A program made the translations under genes and the position numbers. Below, in pieces: positions 46,800-56,655 of a stretch of DNA of 64,000 bases. Numbering within the stretch: position 1 is the stretch's first letter; every line of letters starts with the position of its first letter. The stretch comes from Pseudomonadota bacterium (GTDB lineage: Bacteria; Desulfobacterota; Desulfobacteria; Desulfobacterales; JAHIVH01): the NCBI GenBank assembly GCA_018816735.1, contig JAHIVH010000113.1, positions 122,754-186,753 of the forward strand, given 5' to 3'. The notes below the pieces were generated by a model. The model was given only the letters and a program-made list of their open reading frames with translations. It had not been told where the DNA came from and did no database searches.

Positions 46800-49777
46800 A
46801 CCGGTCCCCCATGCTTAAAATTTTTAATAATAACTGCCCTCAATGTTTTCCCGTCAACTTTCAGGATGACAGGTTCCTTTAAACTGACATACCTTATATA
46901 TGCGGTTTCAAAAGTTACCGGACGAGACTGGACCCACTCCCAGTCTATAAAATCAGTCCCTTTTTGGGTCACCGTCAGGTAAGTGATACCCAGTGACGTA
47001 ATATTGTGAAAAAAATGCGTACCTTGTGACGGTGCGGCATTCAGTTGAGTTGATGTGGTTTCAATAATACAGGAAACTCCGGATATGTCCTTCCAGGTCA
47101 CCGGGATGCCCAGGAACCGGTCTGCTGACCCCCAGCGCCCGGGGCCTGCCAGGATATACCGATATCCCTTTTGTTCAAGCATACTGTTTATTCTTCCGAT
47201 CTCTGCAGCGATATTGATTGTCTTAACAGGATCAAATGCATCCGGCTTGACAAAAACGATATCATGAAATTCCGCGATCTGACCGTGGCCCATAGCGTTT
47301 CCGGAACGGCAAAAAGCCTGTTCCAGGTCTTTTTCTGAAATCTCAACATCATGGATGTCATGCTGGACTGTCATGGGCCGAATCTGCAGCAATTGAAATT
47401 CCGGTTTATTTTTTGCGTCTGAGGCCAGATCGATTGCAAATTCCATTTCAACCGGACATCCCATTCCCGTTCTTCCCATATCGAGGAGTTCCCGGATGAT
47501 CTCAGGAAGATTCAGAAACGATTGTTTCAAAAGCCTTGCAAAAGTCATTACAGGATATCCGGTTGAATTGAAAGTGTCTCTTATCCTGTGATCATCCGGA
47601 TAGTATGTGCTTGAAAAAATTTTTACCGGTTCATGATCACACGCATCATCAATGTCCAGTTGCGCGAGTTGCAATGCGTCGGATGTTGTGATGACTTCCG
47701 GAAAGGACTTCATGTTCAGCGCAAAAAACCGCTTCTGGGAATGGTCAAGGATGGCATCTACGCTTGAAAATTGAGGAATAAATTCCGGATACCGGGGAGA
47801 AAACCGGATTGATGAATAGCCTTCAACGACGGATTTTCCCAATCCCATCGAAATAAACGCGATTCCCTCTTCCGGCTTCATATAGTCAATCGGGTAGTAG
47901 TTATACGATTGAGCAACGCCTGATACTGCCGGATAAAAATAATCGCCATATACATTGCCCGCCAGTTTTTGGATAATAACGGCCATTTTATCCTCTTCCG
48001 TTCTCACCATGCCTGTCTTTGCAAATGTTTGAGGAACCTGTAAAAAAATGGATGCATATACAAGTTTGATTGCAGCTATCAACTGATCCAGCCGGACACG
48101 GATATCAGGATGATTATTTGGCAGCATGAAAGTATTGTAAGCACCGGCACATGGCCTGTAGTACCCGTCTTCCATTAGACTTGAGGACCGTATGGCCAGA
48201 GGGTAATTTATCCTGTCAAGCATCTGCTCCAGGTCCCGTGCCAGCCATTCCGGAAACCTGCCATTCAGAAAAATTTCTTCTATCCGGGCATCATCCTTTC
48301 CTTCTGCCCTGAAATCCTGGAACTTATTCTCCTCCATAAATGCATCAAAGCCTTCTGTTGAAATAACCGTTGTTTTTGGAACAACAATATGAATATCCGC
48401 ATATTCTCCCTCTAGCCTGGTGGTCTCCTTCAGACGATTCAACAGAAAGGCAAGCCCCCTCGCCTTTCCACCCAATGATCCCCGGCCGATTTTAATGAAT
48501 CCGGCATAGGGGTCAAATCCGTCCTGGATAAAATCTGCGATTCGTCCTTCCTGGCGTTCTATAAGCGTTCTTTTTATTACAGACGTCAGGTAGTGTTTTA
48601 CATCGGTTTCACTTTTAAAATCACCGACCTTCACATCTTTCAGTTCATAAGCAAGTTCAATTTCGCCACGCGCCATGAGCCAGGTTGAAAAATCATTACG
48701 TTCCGCATGATACAGAATCGATTTTTCAGAAACAGATGGTAAAATGCTCCCCAAGGTTCTCAAGTTTGAGGCACGGGCAAGAACCCTTCCACCGGGCAAC
48801 CTGAACACAAAATCACCAAACCCAAGATTTCTGACCAGAAAATACCGAATATCTGCATGAAGAGAAGGAGAATTTTTATTAAAAAAGAACGCCTGAATAT
48901 TTGACGCCCTTTCACTGTTTGACTCTTCGGAGCTTAACATGCAAAGGGGAATAGAGGGCATGTCTCTTCTGATCATGGAAAGAAGTTCATAACCGGCATT
49001 ATTACTTATGACATTGTTTTTTTGAAACCGGACGTCCGAAAGGACACAAAGAAGATATGGCTTGAATTTTCTGTAAAGAGACTCCGCCTCCTCATAATTC
49101 TCGGCAATGAGAATTTTAGGCCTGGCTCTCATCCTCAATATCCGCTGCTCTTCGTTTATGGACTCATCCATGACCGACTGGGTCTGAAGAACAACTTCCT
49201 TATATAAAAGGGAAAGAAGAGATGATAAGTAAACAGGGGAATCTTCAACAAAAATAATGACTCTGACTTTCGCCTTTTTGGTATCTTCGGAAACATTCAT
49301 TATATCTTCCGAATTTTTGATCAGTGCCAGTAACAGATCAGCATTGCCGCGCCAGACAAATATCCTGTTGATGAATGCCCGATAATCAGATTTAAGAAGG
49401 GTCACCGTCTCCAGTATATCATGGGCCAGAAAATAAACGGGAAGTTCGGGGTATGTTTCCTTTATTTTCCGGCAAAGCATGTGAGGCGCCATGTCTGAAA
49501 GGTGGGGCATGGCAATGACCAGATCAAATGCTTTCTTCTTGAGCAAATCCAGCGTTTCATTGGCCGAGGACGCCCATGTAATCATAGGGGGGCTACTCAG
49601 GTTCAACCCTTTGTATTCATGAATTATTCTTTCAGCAAGACGGCCATCCTCCTCCATAATGAATGCCTCATAGGGGCTTGAGACGAGGAGAATCTCTCTC
49701 ACTTTTCTGGCCATGAGCTCATAAAATACTTTAAATGAATTTCTTCCTGTCTTTCGGGAATTTTTTTTTAAAGGCAT
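46796..49777 (-). CDS. PEP/pyruvate-binding domain protein with two receiver-like domains
   Basis: 993 residues from ATG 49777, chosen for GGAG four bases upstream; the frame is open to 49846. Residues ~24-130 and ~175-320 resemble response-regulator receivers: the first has lost its Asp (DLVIAMPHLSDM), the second retains acidic VEDSP and LLCVLSDVRF. From ~430 lies the nucleotide-binding domain of PEP synthase/PPDK (GRGSLGGKARGLAFLL, YPLAIRSSSLMEDGYYRPCAGAYNTF, LLQIRPM). The swivelling His domain and the PEP-binding barrel are absent, so it cannot be a complete PEP synthase. Coupled to gdhA; possibly a regulatory phosphotransferase or sensor of carbon/nitrogen state. Function unknown. Confidence 0.75.
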   Translation of the reverse strand: MPLKKNSRKTGRNSFKVFYELMARKVREILLVSSPYEAFIMEEDGRLAERIIHEYKGLNLSSPPMITWASSANETLDLLKKKAFDLVIAMPHLSDMAPHMLCRKIKETYPELPVYFLAHDILETVTLLKSDYRAFINRIFVWRGNADLLLALIKNSEDIMNVSEDTKKAKVRVIIFVEDSPVYLSSLLSLLYKEVVLQTQSVMDESINEEQRILRMRARPKILIAENYEEAESLYRKFKPYLLCVLSDVRFQKNNVISNNAGYELLSMIRRDMPSIPLCMLSSEESNSERASNIQAFFFNKNSPSLHADIRYFLVRNLGFGDFVFRLPGGRVLARASNLRTLGSILPSVSEKSILYHAERNDFSTWLMARGEIELAYELKDVKVGDFKSETDVKHYLTSVIKRTLIERQEGRIADFIQDGFDPYAGFIKIGRGSLGGKARGLAFLLNRLKETTRLEGEYADIHIVVPKTTVISTEGFDAFMEENKFQDFRAEGKDDARIEEIFLNGRFPEWLARDLEQMLDRINYPLAIRSSSLMEDGYYRPCAGAYNTFMLPNNHPDIRVRLDQLIAAIKLVYASIFLQVPQTFAKTGMVRTEEDKMAVIIQKLAGNVYGDYFYPAVSGVAQSYNYYPIDYMKPEEGIAFISMGLGKSVVEGYSSIRFSPRYPEFIPQFSSVDAILDHSQKRFFALNMKSFPEVITTSDALQLAQLDIDDACDHEPVKIFSSTYYPDDHRIRDTFNSTGYPVMTFARLLKQSFLNLPEIIRELLDMGRTGMGCPVEMEFAIDLASDAKNKPEFQLLQIRPMTVQHDIHDVEISEKDLEQAFCRSGNAMGHGQIAEFHDIVFVKPDAFDPVKTINIAAEIGRINSMLEQKGYRYILAGPGRWGSADRFLGIPVTWKDISGVSCIIETTSTQLNAAPSQGTHFFHNITSLGITYLTVTQKGTDFIDWEWVQSRPVTFETAYIRYVSLKEPVILKVDGKTLRAVIIKNFKHGGPV

Positions 49778-49933
49778 GATGCTCCATGTTGTATAGGGTG
49801 CCGCCGACAAAAGCCATCCTGAATGCATGGCATATATAATGAACAACTATCCTTATAAAATCAAGAATAAACATGATTTACAGATAATACATAGAGCATT
49901 TCGAGGATTAAAAATTTAATACCTTTATAAAAA

Positions 49934-50851
49934 TCATCTTCTTAAGGCAAACTTTCCCTGGAATGTGTCTCTCACATCAAGCATATGGTGTATTAAATCA
50001 ACCACCGATTTTTTTTCCAATGCCCACATGGGAGCGACAAGCTCGGCAGGATGGGGATCACCCGTAATCCTTTGAATGATAACATGATGCGGCAATCTCT
50101 CCAGGAAGTCACACACCAGTTCCGCATATTCGTGTTTTTCAAGGCACCGGTAGTCTCCTTTTTCATAAAGTGCATGAAGGGGTGTCCCCCTGATCACATA
50201 GAGCAGGTGAAGTTTGACACCGTCAACTCCCAAATCTGCGAGAATATCCGCCGTTTCCATCATCATTTCTCTGGTTTCCTGAGGCAATCCCAGAATCACA
50301 TGGGCACAGAGTTTAATCCCCCTGCCTTTTGCCATATCAACCGCGTCTCTGAAACAATTAAAATCATGCCCTCTGTTGATCAGGGCAAGGGTGGTATCAT
50401 GAGCGGACTGAAGGCCGTATTCCAGCCAGACAAGGTAATCTCTGGCGTAATTCTCGAAAAGGTCCAGGATGTCATTATCAATACAGTCCGGTCTTGTTCC
50501 CACTGCCAGTCCGATCACCCCCTTGAACCGCAAGGCCTCATCATATACCTGCTTCAGCCTTTCCAAAGGGGCATAGGTATTGGTATAGGCCTGGAAATAA
50601 GCGATAAACCTGTCTGTCTTGTACCGTTTAATGACCCGCCTGCTCCCTCTTTCAAGCTGCTCGGTAATGGGGACGCCCTTTTGAAACGCACCTGTCCCGG
50701 AGCCTTGAGGGTTACAGTAGATGCATCCGCCTGTGGATATTTTGCCATCCCGGTTGGGGCATGTAAATCCGGCATCCACAGTTATCTTGTGGACGCGGCC
50801 ACCGTAAATGGTCCTGAAATACGTATTGAAATCATTGTATCTTTTTTTCAT
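49934..50851 (-). CDS. TIGR01212-type radical SAM protein (YhcC-like)
   Basis: 305 residues. Fe-S cysteines lie in CPNRDGKISTGGCIYC, a longer spacing than CxxxCxxC that is characteristic of this family. VGTRPDCIDNDIL, LEYGLQSAHDTTL and HVILGLPQETREMM follow the Elp3/MiaB-like radical SAM barrel. Relatives include E. coli YhcC; the substrate is not established to my knowledge. Divergent from mnmG. Confidence 0.88.
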   Translation of the reverse strand: MKKRYNDFNTYFRTIYGGRVHKITVDAGFTCPNRDGKISTGGCIYCNPQGSGTGAFQKGVPITEQLERGSRRVIKRYKTDRFIAYFQAYTNTYAPLERLKQVYDEALRFKGVIGLAVGTRPDCIDNDILDLFENYARDYLVWLEYGLQSAHDTTLALINRGHDFNCFRDAVDMAKGRGIKLCAHVILGLPQETREMMMETADILADLGVDGVKLHLLYVIRGTPLHALYEKGDYRCLEKHEYAELVCDFLERLPHHVIIQRITGDPHPAELVAPMWALEKKSVVDLIHHMLDVRDTFQGKFALRR

Positions 50852-50985
50852 AATTTCATACCAAAATCCAAAAAATTAACTGCCTAAAATCCCAAAATAC
50901 GATATAAGGACTCCTTATTATAGAACCGATATCGACTTTAGTCGTCTTCGGATAGTATTATATTATAAAAATGATTCGGACGGAA

Positions 50986-52860
50986 ATGGGTTTTTATAAA
51001 AAAAAATATGATGTGATTGTGATAGGTGCCGGCCACGCGGGATGTGAATCAGCTCTTTCCGCGGCCAGAATGGGCTGTTCCGTATTAATGCTCACTATTG
51101 ATCTGGATAAAATAGGGGCCATGCCTTGCAGCCCCTCCATCGGAGGCAGCGCCAAAGGCCAGCTTGTAAAGGAAATAGATGCGCTTGGCGGAGAAATGGC
51201 AAAAGTTTCCGATAAAACAGCCATCCAATACAAGACGCTGAATACCAAAAGAGGGCCTGCTGTTCATTCAACACGAACGCATAATGACAAAATAAGATAT
51301 CATATCGTGATGAAATCTGTGCTGGAAAACCAGCCGGGGATAGACATCAAGCAGACAATGGTTGAAAAACTGGTTGTTGAAAATAGTCATATAAAAGGAA
51401 TTATCGACCGGACAGGATATGGGTATATGGCGGATACCGTTGTCGTTGCCGCCGGGACATTTTTAAACGGACTCGTTCATATCGGGTCAACCCATTTCCA
51501 TGCAGGAAGGGCCGGTGAATTTGCATCCCTTTCCCTCCCCCAACACCTTAAAGAACTGGGGTTCGAGCTTGGCCGGATGAAAACAGGAACGCCACCGAGG
51601 CTTGATAAAAAAACGATCGATTTTACACAATTTATTGAACAAAAAGCCGATGAAAACCCAACGCCTTTTTCCATGTTTACCCAAATCCCCCCCCTTCAGC
51701 AGGTTTCAAGCTATATGGGCCACACAAATGAAAGAAGCCGGCAAATTGTGATAGACAATCTCGACAAATCCCCTCTGTACTCCGGTGTGATAAAAGGGGT
51801 TTCCGCCCGATACTGCCCCTCTTTTGAAGACAAAGCCGTTCGATTTCCGGACCGCACGAGCCACCATGTGATTCTTGAAGCTGAAGGTATTGATACAGAT
51901 GAAATTTATGCCAGCGGTCTTGGAAACAGCCTGCCTGTCGAAATCCAGATGGAATTCATCCGTTCAGTTGAGGGGCTGGAACACGTAGAGGTGATGCGTC
52001 CTGCATATGCGATTGAATATGATTATGTCAATCCCATCCAGCTTGCACCCACGCTCGAAACAAAATTGATATCCGGCCTTTTTCTGGCCGGTCAGATAAA
52101 CGGCACATCCGGATATGAAGAAGCTGCTGCACAAGGGTTATGGGCAGGCATCAACGCCGCATGCAAGGTTCAAAAACGGCCACCATTTATCCTCGACCGG
52201 TCACAGGCATATATGGCTGTCCTGACAGACGATCTCATTACCCGTGGCACGCGGGAGCCGTATCGGATGTTCACTTCACGGGCAGAATACAGGCTGATGC
52301 TGAGGGAAGACAACGCGGATTTAAGATTATCAGAGATTGGACATGAACTGGGCCTTATCAGTGATGACAAAATTCGTGAGATCAGGGATCGGAGAGCAAG
52401 CATCTCATCAGAAATGGACCGGCTCAGAACAACGGTACTGAAACCGACCCGGGATGTGAATGTCTATCTTGAAAAAATAGGTACCAACCTGATTGACAAC
52501 GGCATCTACCTGGACCAGTTGCTCAAAAGAGCTGAAGTGACCTATGAGGACATAGAAAAACTTTCAGGCAGTCCTGCGTCTGTGAATGAATCCATCGCAA
52601 AACAGGTGGGAATTGAAATCAAATACGAAGGCTATATCAAGAGACAACTGGAAGAAATAAAAAAATTTCAGAATCTTGAACGTATCAGAATGCCTGAAGA
52701 TTTTGACTATGCATCTGTTCACGGGCTTTCAAATGAACTCAAGGAAAAACTTGCCAGAATCAGACCGGTATCTTTGGGCCAGGCATCCCGTATCGACGGC
52801 ATGACACCTTCTGCTATATCTGTGATTATGATTATGCTAAAAAAGGGAGCTGCCCTTTAA
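50986..52860 (+). CDS. mnmG: MnmG (GidA), tRNA uridine-5-carboxymethylaminomethyl modification enzyme
   Basis: 624 residues from ATG 50986 (MGFYKKKYDVIVIGAGHAGCESA), which aligns with known MnmG starts; an ATG five codons upstream at 50971 is possible. It has the FAD motif GAGHAGCESA, PSIGGSAKGQLVKEIDALGGEM, GTFLNGLVHIG, LFLAGQINGTSGYEEAAAQG and RAEYRLMLREDNADLRL. With MnmE it modifies wobble U34 of certain tRNAs using FAD, NADH and methylene-THF. Confidence 0.96.
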   Translation: MGFYKKKYDVIVIGAGHAGCESALSAARMGCSVLMLTIDLDKIGAMPCSPSIGGSAKGQLVKEIDALGGEMAKVSDKTAIQYKTLNTKRGPAVHSTRTHNDKIRYHIVMKSVLENQPGIDIKQTMVEKLVVENSHIKGIIDRTGYGYMADTVVVAAGTFLNGLVHIGSTHFHAGRAGEFASLSLPQHLKELGFELGRMKTGTPPRLDKKTIDFTQFIEQKADENPTPFSMFTQIPPLQQVSSYMGHTNERSRQIVIDNLDKSPLYSGVIKGVSARYCPSFEDKAVRFPDRTSHHVILEAEGIDTDEIYASGLGNSLPVEIQMEFIRSVEGLEHVEVMRPAYAIEYDYVNPIQLAPTLETKLISGLFLAGQINGTSGYEEAAAQGLWAGINAACKVQKRPPFILDRSQAYMAVLTDDLITRGTREPYRMFTSRAEYRLMLREDNADLRLSEIGHELGLISDDKIREIRDRRASISSEMDRLRTTVLKPTRDVNVYLEKIGTNLIDNGIYLDQLLKRAEVTYEDIEKLSGSPASVNESIAKQVGIEIKYEGYIKRQLEEIKKFQNLERIRMPEDFDYASVHGLSNELKEKLARIRPVSLGQASRIDGMTPSAISVIMIMLKKGAAL

Positions 52861-52876
52861 TTGGCAACAAACATCC

Positions 52877-52905
52877 TTGACATCATATAGCTTTATACAT
52901 ATTTT
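52877..52905 (+). promoter_or_regulatory. candidate sigma-70 promoter for the dnaJ-like gene
   Basis: TTGACA at 52877-52882 and TATTTT at 52900-52905, 17 bases apart, about 80 bases before the coding start. Confidence 0.4.
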
Positions 52906-52985
52906 TAATGACTTATTTAAGATATGATCATTGATGACATCAAAAAATTTATTTTTCGATTTTGGAATAGCTGAGGATTAAAAAT

Positions 52986-53852
52986 ATGGCCGACCAGGAT
53001 TATTACAGTGTATTGGGCGTAGACAAAACCGCAACACCTGAAGAAATAAAAAAAGCCTATAGAAAGCTTGCCATGAAATATCATCCGGATAAAACAAAAG
53101 GTGATAAAACCGCTGAAGAAAAATTTAAAAAAATCAGTGAAGCCTATGCTGTTTTAAGTGACAGCAAAAAAAAACAGGAATATGACACATTTGGTTCAAC
53201 CGGTTTCCAGCAGCGATATTCCCAGGAAGATATTTTCAGAAATTTTGATTTCAGCGATATATTCAGGGACTTGGGATTTGGCGGATTTTCTACCGGATTT
53301 GGGGGCAGGGGCAGACGGCAGCAGCATATCAAGGGATCGGATCTCATATATGAAATTCCCCTTACATTGGAAGAAGTAGCCGCAGGAACGAACAAAACCA
53401 TTTCGCTTCAGCATGGGGGGAGATCAGAACAGGTATCGATAAAAATACCCAAAGGCATGATTGAAGGGAAAAAATTAAGACTTGCCGGAAAAGGAGAAGC
53501 AGGCCCCTTTGGCGGCTCACCTGGCGATCTTTTTATCAAAGCCAAAATGATAAAAGATCCGGTATTTGAAGCAGAAGGATATGATCTTTTTATAGACAAA
53601 ACCGTAAAAATAAGTGAGGCCCTTATGGGGACTGAAGTATCTATCCCCACAGTCAAAGGGAAAGAGGTCGCCCTGAAAATTCCACAGGGAACTCAGCATA
53701 AAACCAAAATGCGTCTGGCCGGGATGGGGCTTCCCAAAATGAATTCAACTGAAAAAGGGGATCTGTTTGTGCGGATTCATTTAAAGATTCCCAAGAAACT
53801 TACCGAAGAACAGAAAAAAGCCATTGAAAAACTGACGGAAGCCGGGTTATAA
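52986..53852 (+). CDS. DnaJ-family co-chaperone without zinc finger (CbpA-like)
   Basis: 288 residues. J domain at residues 4-70 with the HPD motif in MKYHPDKTKGD, a Gly/Phe-rich linker (FGGFSTGFGGRGRRQ), then the two C-terminal substrate-binding domains (GSDLIYEIPLTLEEVAAG, GDLFIKAKM, GDLFVRIHLKIP). The four CxxCxGxG zinc repeats of DnaJ are missing, giving CbpA-type architecture. It would stimulate DnaK. Confidence 0.88.
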   Translation: MADQDYYSVLGVDKTATPEEIKKAYRKLAMKYHPDKTKGDKTAEEKFKKISEAYAVLSDSKKKQEYDTFGSTGFQQRYSQEDIFRNFDFSDIFRDLGFGGFSTGFGGRGRRQQHIKGSDLIYEIPLTLEEVAAGTNKTISLQHGGRSEQVSIKIPKGMIEGKKLRLAGKGEAGPFGGSPGDLFIKAKMIKDPVFEAEGYDLFIDKTVKISEALMGTEVSIPTVKGKEVALKIPQGTQHKTKMRLAGMGLPKMNSTEKGDLFVRIHLKIPKKLTEEQKKAIEKLTEAGL

Positions 53853-53947
53853 ATGTACTATTGACAATTGAGGCTGTTCATTATACGTATGTATTGATTT
53901 TTATTTGTTTTTTGGAAATTTCAGGCACAAATACTTTGAACTGACAG

Positions 53948-53971
53948 ATCTTCCTTGGGAAGATTTATTTT
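53948..53971 (+). terminator. possible terminator between the dnaJ-like gene and hpt
   Basis: A 7-bp stem ATCTTCC/GGAAGAT with a three-base loop is followed by TTATTTTC. The T-tract is interrupted, so termination may be weak. Confidence 0.45.
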
Positions 53972-54029
53972 CGCAAGCTTTTTTTATAACCACCCCGGAC
54001 GTCTTAACCATTTACCAATAAGCTGATTC

Positions 54030-54557
54030 TTGTTTAACATGGTTGAACTGAAAAAAGTTTTATCGGAAGAAAATATAAAAGACCGAATAGAACGCGTGGC
54101 AAAACAGATATCTTCCGATTACAAGGATAAGAATCTTGTCTTGATCGGTATTCTGAAAGGTTCTTTCATATTTATGGCTGATCTGATGAGACATATCAAC
54201 ATTCCCCTGATAGCAGATTTTATGGGTGCGTCAAGTTATCATCAAGGGACATCACCATCGGAAACGGTTAAAATCACCAAAGACATTACGGTCGATATCA
54301 AAGGAAAGGATGTTTTGGTTATTGAAGACATTATAGATACAGGCAGAACACTTTCTTTTCTCCTGAACCATCTGAAGTCCTTTGAACCGGCCAGCATCAA
54401 GATTTGTACTCACATCAAAAAAAATGAACGCCGTGAAATTGACATTCATATTGATTATGCTTGCCATACAATTGAAAAAGGATTTCTGGTTGGCTATGGA
54501 CTTGACTACAACGAGGCATATAGAAACCTTCCGGAAATATATCATATGAAATTCTAA
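54030..54557 (+). CDS. hpt: hypoxanthine phosphoribosyltransferase
   Basis: 175 residues (ATG 54030; ATG 54039 also possible). The PRPP-binding motif VLVIEDIIDTGRTL is clear, with the family lead LVLIGILKGSFIFMADLMRHI and C-terminal VGYGLDYNEAYRNLPEI. It salvages hypoxanthine or guanine to IMP or GMP. It precedes the zinc-ribbon gene by 16 bp and is probably cotranscribed with it. Confidence 0.93.
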   Translation: MFNMVELKKVLSEENIKDRIERVAKQISSDYKDKNLVLIGILKGSFIFMADLMRHINIPLIADFMGASSYHQGTSPSETVKITKDITVDIKGKDVLVIEDIIDTGRTLSFLLNHLKSFEPASIKICTHIKKNERREIDIHIDYACHTIEKGFLVGYGLDYNEAYRNLPEIYHMKF

Positions 54558-54573
54558 TCAGTGAGGATGAACA

Positions 54574-56304
54574 ATGATCATTAATTGCGAAAAATGCAGC
54601 AGCAGTTTCAATTTAAAGGACAGCCTTGTAAAACCTGCCGGATCAAAGGTCAGATGCTCAAAATGTAAACACATTTTTATTGTTTATCCCTCTGAAGACG
54701 CGCCTGAGCCTGAGATGAAATCCATTGAACCGGACGTTCAGGATCAACCTGCTGCTTCTGAAAATGGCATATCCTTTGAGTATGCAGAGCAAGAAACCGC
54801 CGATAGGGATCTTGAGGCAACGGGAAAGCCGCCAGCAGACGATCTTGATCTTGAAATGGCATTTGAGACATTGGCTGATCAAGAAACAGAGGATGAAGAA
54901 GACAAACTGAACCTTGAGTTCGATGATGATATCGATAAAATAGAGCCTGACCTTGAGGATGAAAAGGCGGGGCAGCCAGAAGATGAGCTTGATTTTTCCG
55001 ATTTGGGAAAAATGTTTGATGATGAAGATGGCGATACGGGCGCAAAGGATGCTGAAGATGATTCAGAACTCAACCTCACGCTGGAAGACGATGATAAAAC
55101 AGAAGACGAACTCGACTTTTCGGGTATCGGAGATATCATAGACAAGGAGGTGGCATCTTCCGGCATGGAGAGTGAAGACACTGACATGGACCTTGACCTG
55201 TCGCTTGCAGATGAAGACAAAATGTTCTCAGATAATGCGCCGGATGAAGATCTTGATTTTTCAGAGCTTGAAAAAATGCTCGAAGAAGATGATTTTGAAT
55301 CTGATGATCATTCAGAGGAAAATCTTGAACTGGATCTGGATCTCGAGCTTGCCCCGGAAGAAGCAAGTGATGATGACTTGGCTCTTGAAATGGGAACATC
55401 CGAAGGTGAAGACGAAGATATGGATTTTTCCGATATTGAAGAAATGCTGGAATCTGACGAAGATGAAGTCAATGAGGATGAACCGGAATTGGTCATGGAG
55501 CCAAAACAGACCGGCTCAGGCGATGAAGATTTTGAGTTTACGCTTGAAGAGGATCAGCCCGAATCAGAGGATGCGGAAGAGGATCATATTGAAGAAGATG
55601 AAGATATGGAAATCAATCTCGATGCAGAAGATGAGTCCGAGCTTGACATGGATGTCGAGGTTGAAGTTGCGGATGATGAATCTCTGGATAGCGAAGACTT
55701 GGACCAGGACGAGATTGAGGCTCAAGAGGAGGAACCGGCTATTAAGCCCCCCCCCCCTGCCAAAAAGAAAAAAACGAGCCCTGCCCTTATCATTCTGCTT
55801 ATTCTTGTGATGATATGCGGTGGGGGATATGCGGCATTGACACTGCTGAATATTGATATCAGTAAACTTCCTGATATGTTGACGGGAAATACTGCTGAAA
55901 CAGGGATAAAAGATCCCGGCAACCTGAAGATCACAACACATGATGTCCGCAGCAAATTTATCGAGAACAGAAAAAGCGGAAGGATTTTTGTTATCACCGG
56001 CAGTGTCACAAACGAATATAGCGCTCCCAGAAGCTTTATCAGTATCATCGGGAAATTATATGCCAAAGAAAAATCCCTCGCAAAAACAGAAAATGTTTTT
56101 GCCGGGAATTTCCTGTCAGATATCGATCTTACCCAGATGAATATAGAAAGTATTTCCAGCAGGCTGAAAACCAGAAATGGAGACAACAATATCAACATTC
56201 AGGTGAAGCCGCAGGACAGCATCCCGTTTATGATTGTTTTTTCAGAACTTCCGGAAGACCTGGCTGAGTTTACAATTGAGGTGACCAGTTCAATAAGCGG
56301 ATAG
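54574..56304 (+). CDS. MJ0042-type zinc-ribbon, acidic repeat, single-helix membrane protein (DUF3426-like)
   Basis: 576 residues. N-terminal zinc ribbon with INCEKCSS and VRCSKCKHIF. Residues ~45-390 are extremely Asp/Glu-rich and carry a recurring motif of the form DxDFSDLEKMLE at least four times (near 54982, 55105, 55243 and 55414). A Pro/Lys stretch (PPPPAKKKKT) precedes one membrane helix (~403-425). The exported C-terminal domain looks like DUF3426 (KITTHDVRSKFIENRKSGRIFVITG...VFSELPEDLAEFTIEV). The charge order suggests a cytoplasmic acidic arm and a periplasmic end. Function unknown. Confidence 0.75.
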   Translation: MIINCEKCSSSFNLKDSLVKPAGSKVRCSKCKHIFIVYPSEDAPEPEMKSIEPDVQDQPAASENGISFEYAEQETADRDLEATGKPPADDLDLEMAFETLADQETEDEEDKLNLEFDDDIDKIEPDLEDEKAGQPEDELDFSDLGKMFDDEDGDTGAKDAEDDSELNLTLEDDDKTEDELDFSGIGDIIDKEVASSGMESEDTDMDLDLSLADEDKMFSDNAPDEDLDFSELEKMLEEDDFESDDHSEENLELDLDLELAPEEASDDDLALEMGTSEGEDEDMDFSDIEEMLESDEDEVNEDEPELVMEPKQTGSGDEDFEFTLEEDQPESEDAEEDHIEEDEDMEINLDAEDESELDMDVEVEVADDESLDSEDLDQDEIEAQEEEPAIKPPPPAKKKKTSPALIILLILVMICGGGYAALTLLNIDISKLPDMLTGNTAETGIKDPGNLKITTHDVRSKFIENRKSGRIFVITGSVTNEYSAPRSFISIIGKLYAKEKSLAKTENVFAGNFLSDIDLTQMNIESISSRLKTRNGDNNINIQVKPQDSIPFMIVFSELPEDLAEFTIEVTSSISG

Positions 56305-56322
56305 AAAAAACGTTTTTTCATC

Positions 56323-56351
56323 TTGACTAAGTTTTTTTTTGCTGGTAAAAG
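56323..56351 (+). promoter_or_regulatory. candidate sigma-70 promoter for tRNA-Met
   Basis: TTGACT at 56323-56328, a T-rich 17-base spacer, and TAAAAG at 56346-56351, about 30 bases before the tRNA. Confidence 0.5.
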
Positions 56352-56380
56352 GCCTTTCGTTCCTGGTTTTCGAACTTTTT

Positions 56381-56457
56381 GGCGATGTAGCTCAGTTGGT
56401 TAGAGCATTCGGTTCATATCCGAAGTGTCCGGGGTTCAAGTCCCTGCATCGCTACCA
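56381..56457 (+). tRNA. tRNA-Met (CAT), probably elongator
   Basis: 77 bases with encoded CCA. The acceptor GGCGATG pairs with CATCGCT (a G-T at the first pair), D arm AGCTCAGTTGGTTAGAGC, anticodon stem TTCGG/CCGAA around TTCATAT, T arm GGGGTTCAAGTCCC. A paired, wobbling first base argues against initiator type, which has an unpaired 1-72. A tRNA-Ile with lysidine-modified CAT cannot be fully excluded from sequence. Confidence 0.9.
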
Positions 56458-56519
56458 GATGAACCCAATGGGCCACCTTTCAAGATATCGGGGTGATTCA
56501 TTTTAAAAATATATTTTTT

Positions 56520-56560
56520 TAAAAAGCCGTGGCGTGTTTGATCTTGCCACGGCTTTTTTT
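56520..56560 (+). terminator. Rho-independent terminator after tRNA-Met
   Basis: Stem GCCGTGGC/GCCACGGC with flanking A-tract and TTTTTTT; a strong hairpin about 60 bases after the tRNA. Confidence 0.85.
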
Positions 56561-56655
56561 ATGGCAAGGCTCACCTTTAACGTCAGCTTAATGTTCTCAG
56601 TTAATTAAATTAAATTCTTGCAATTGATTCAAAAAATCTGTAAAAGTTATCTTTA

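Noticed and set aside
55172..55810. 212-codon frame rich in Lys, Met and Trp within the zinc-ribbon gene
   Set aside because: It is the +1 shadow of Asp/Glu-rich repeats (GAT/GAA runs) in the true frame.
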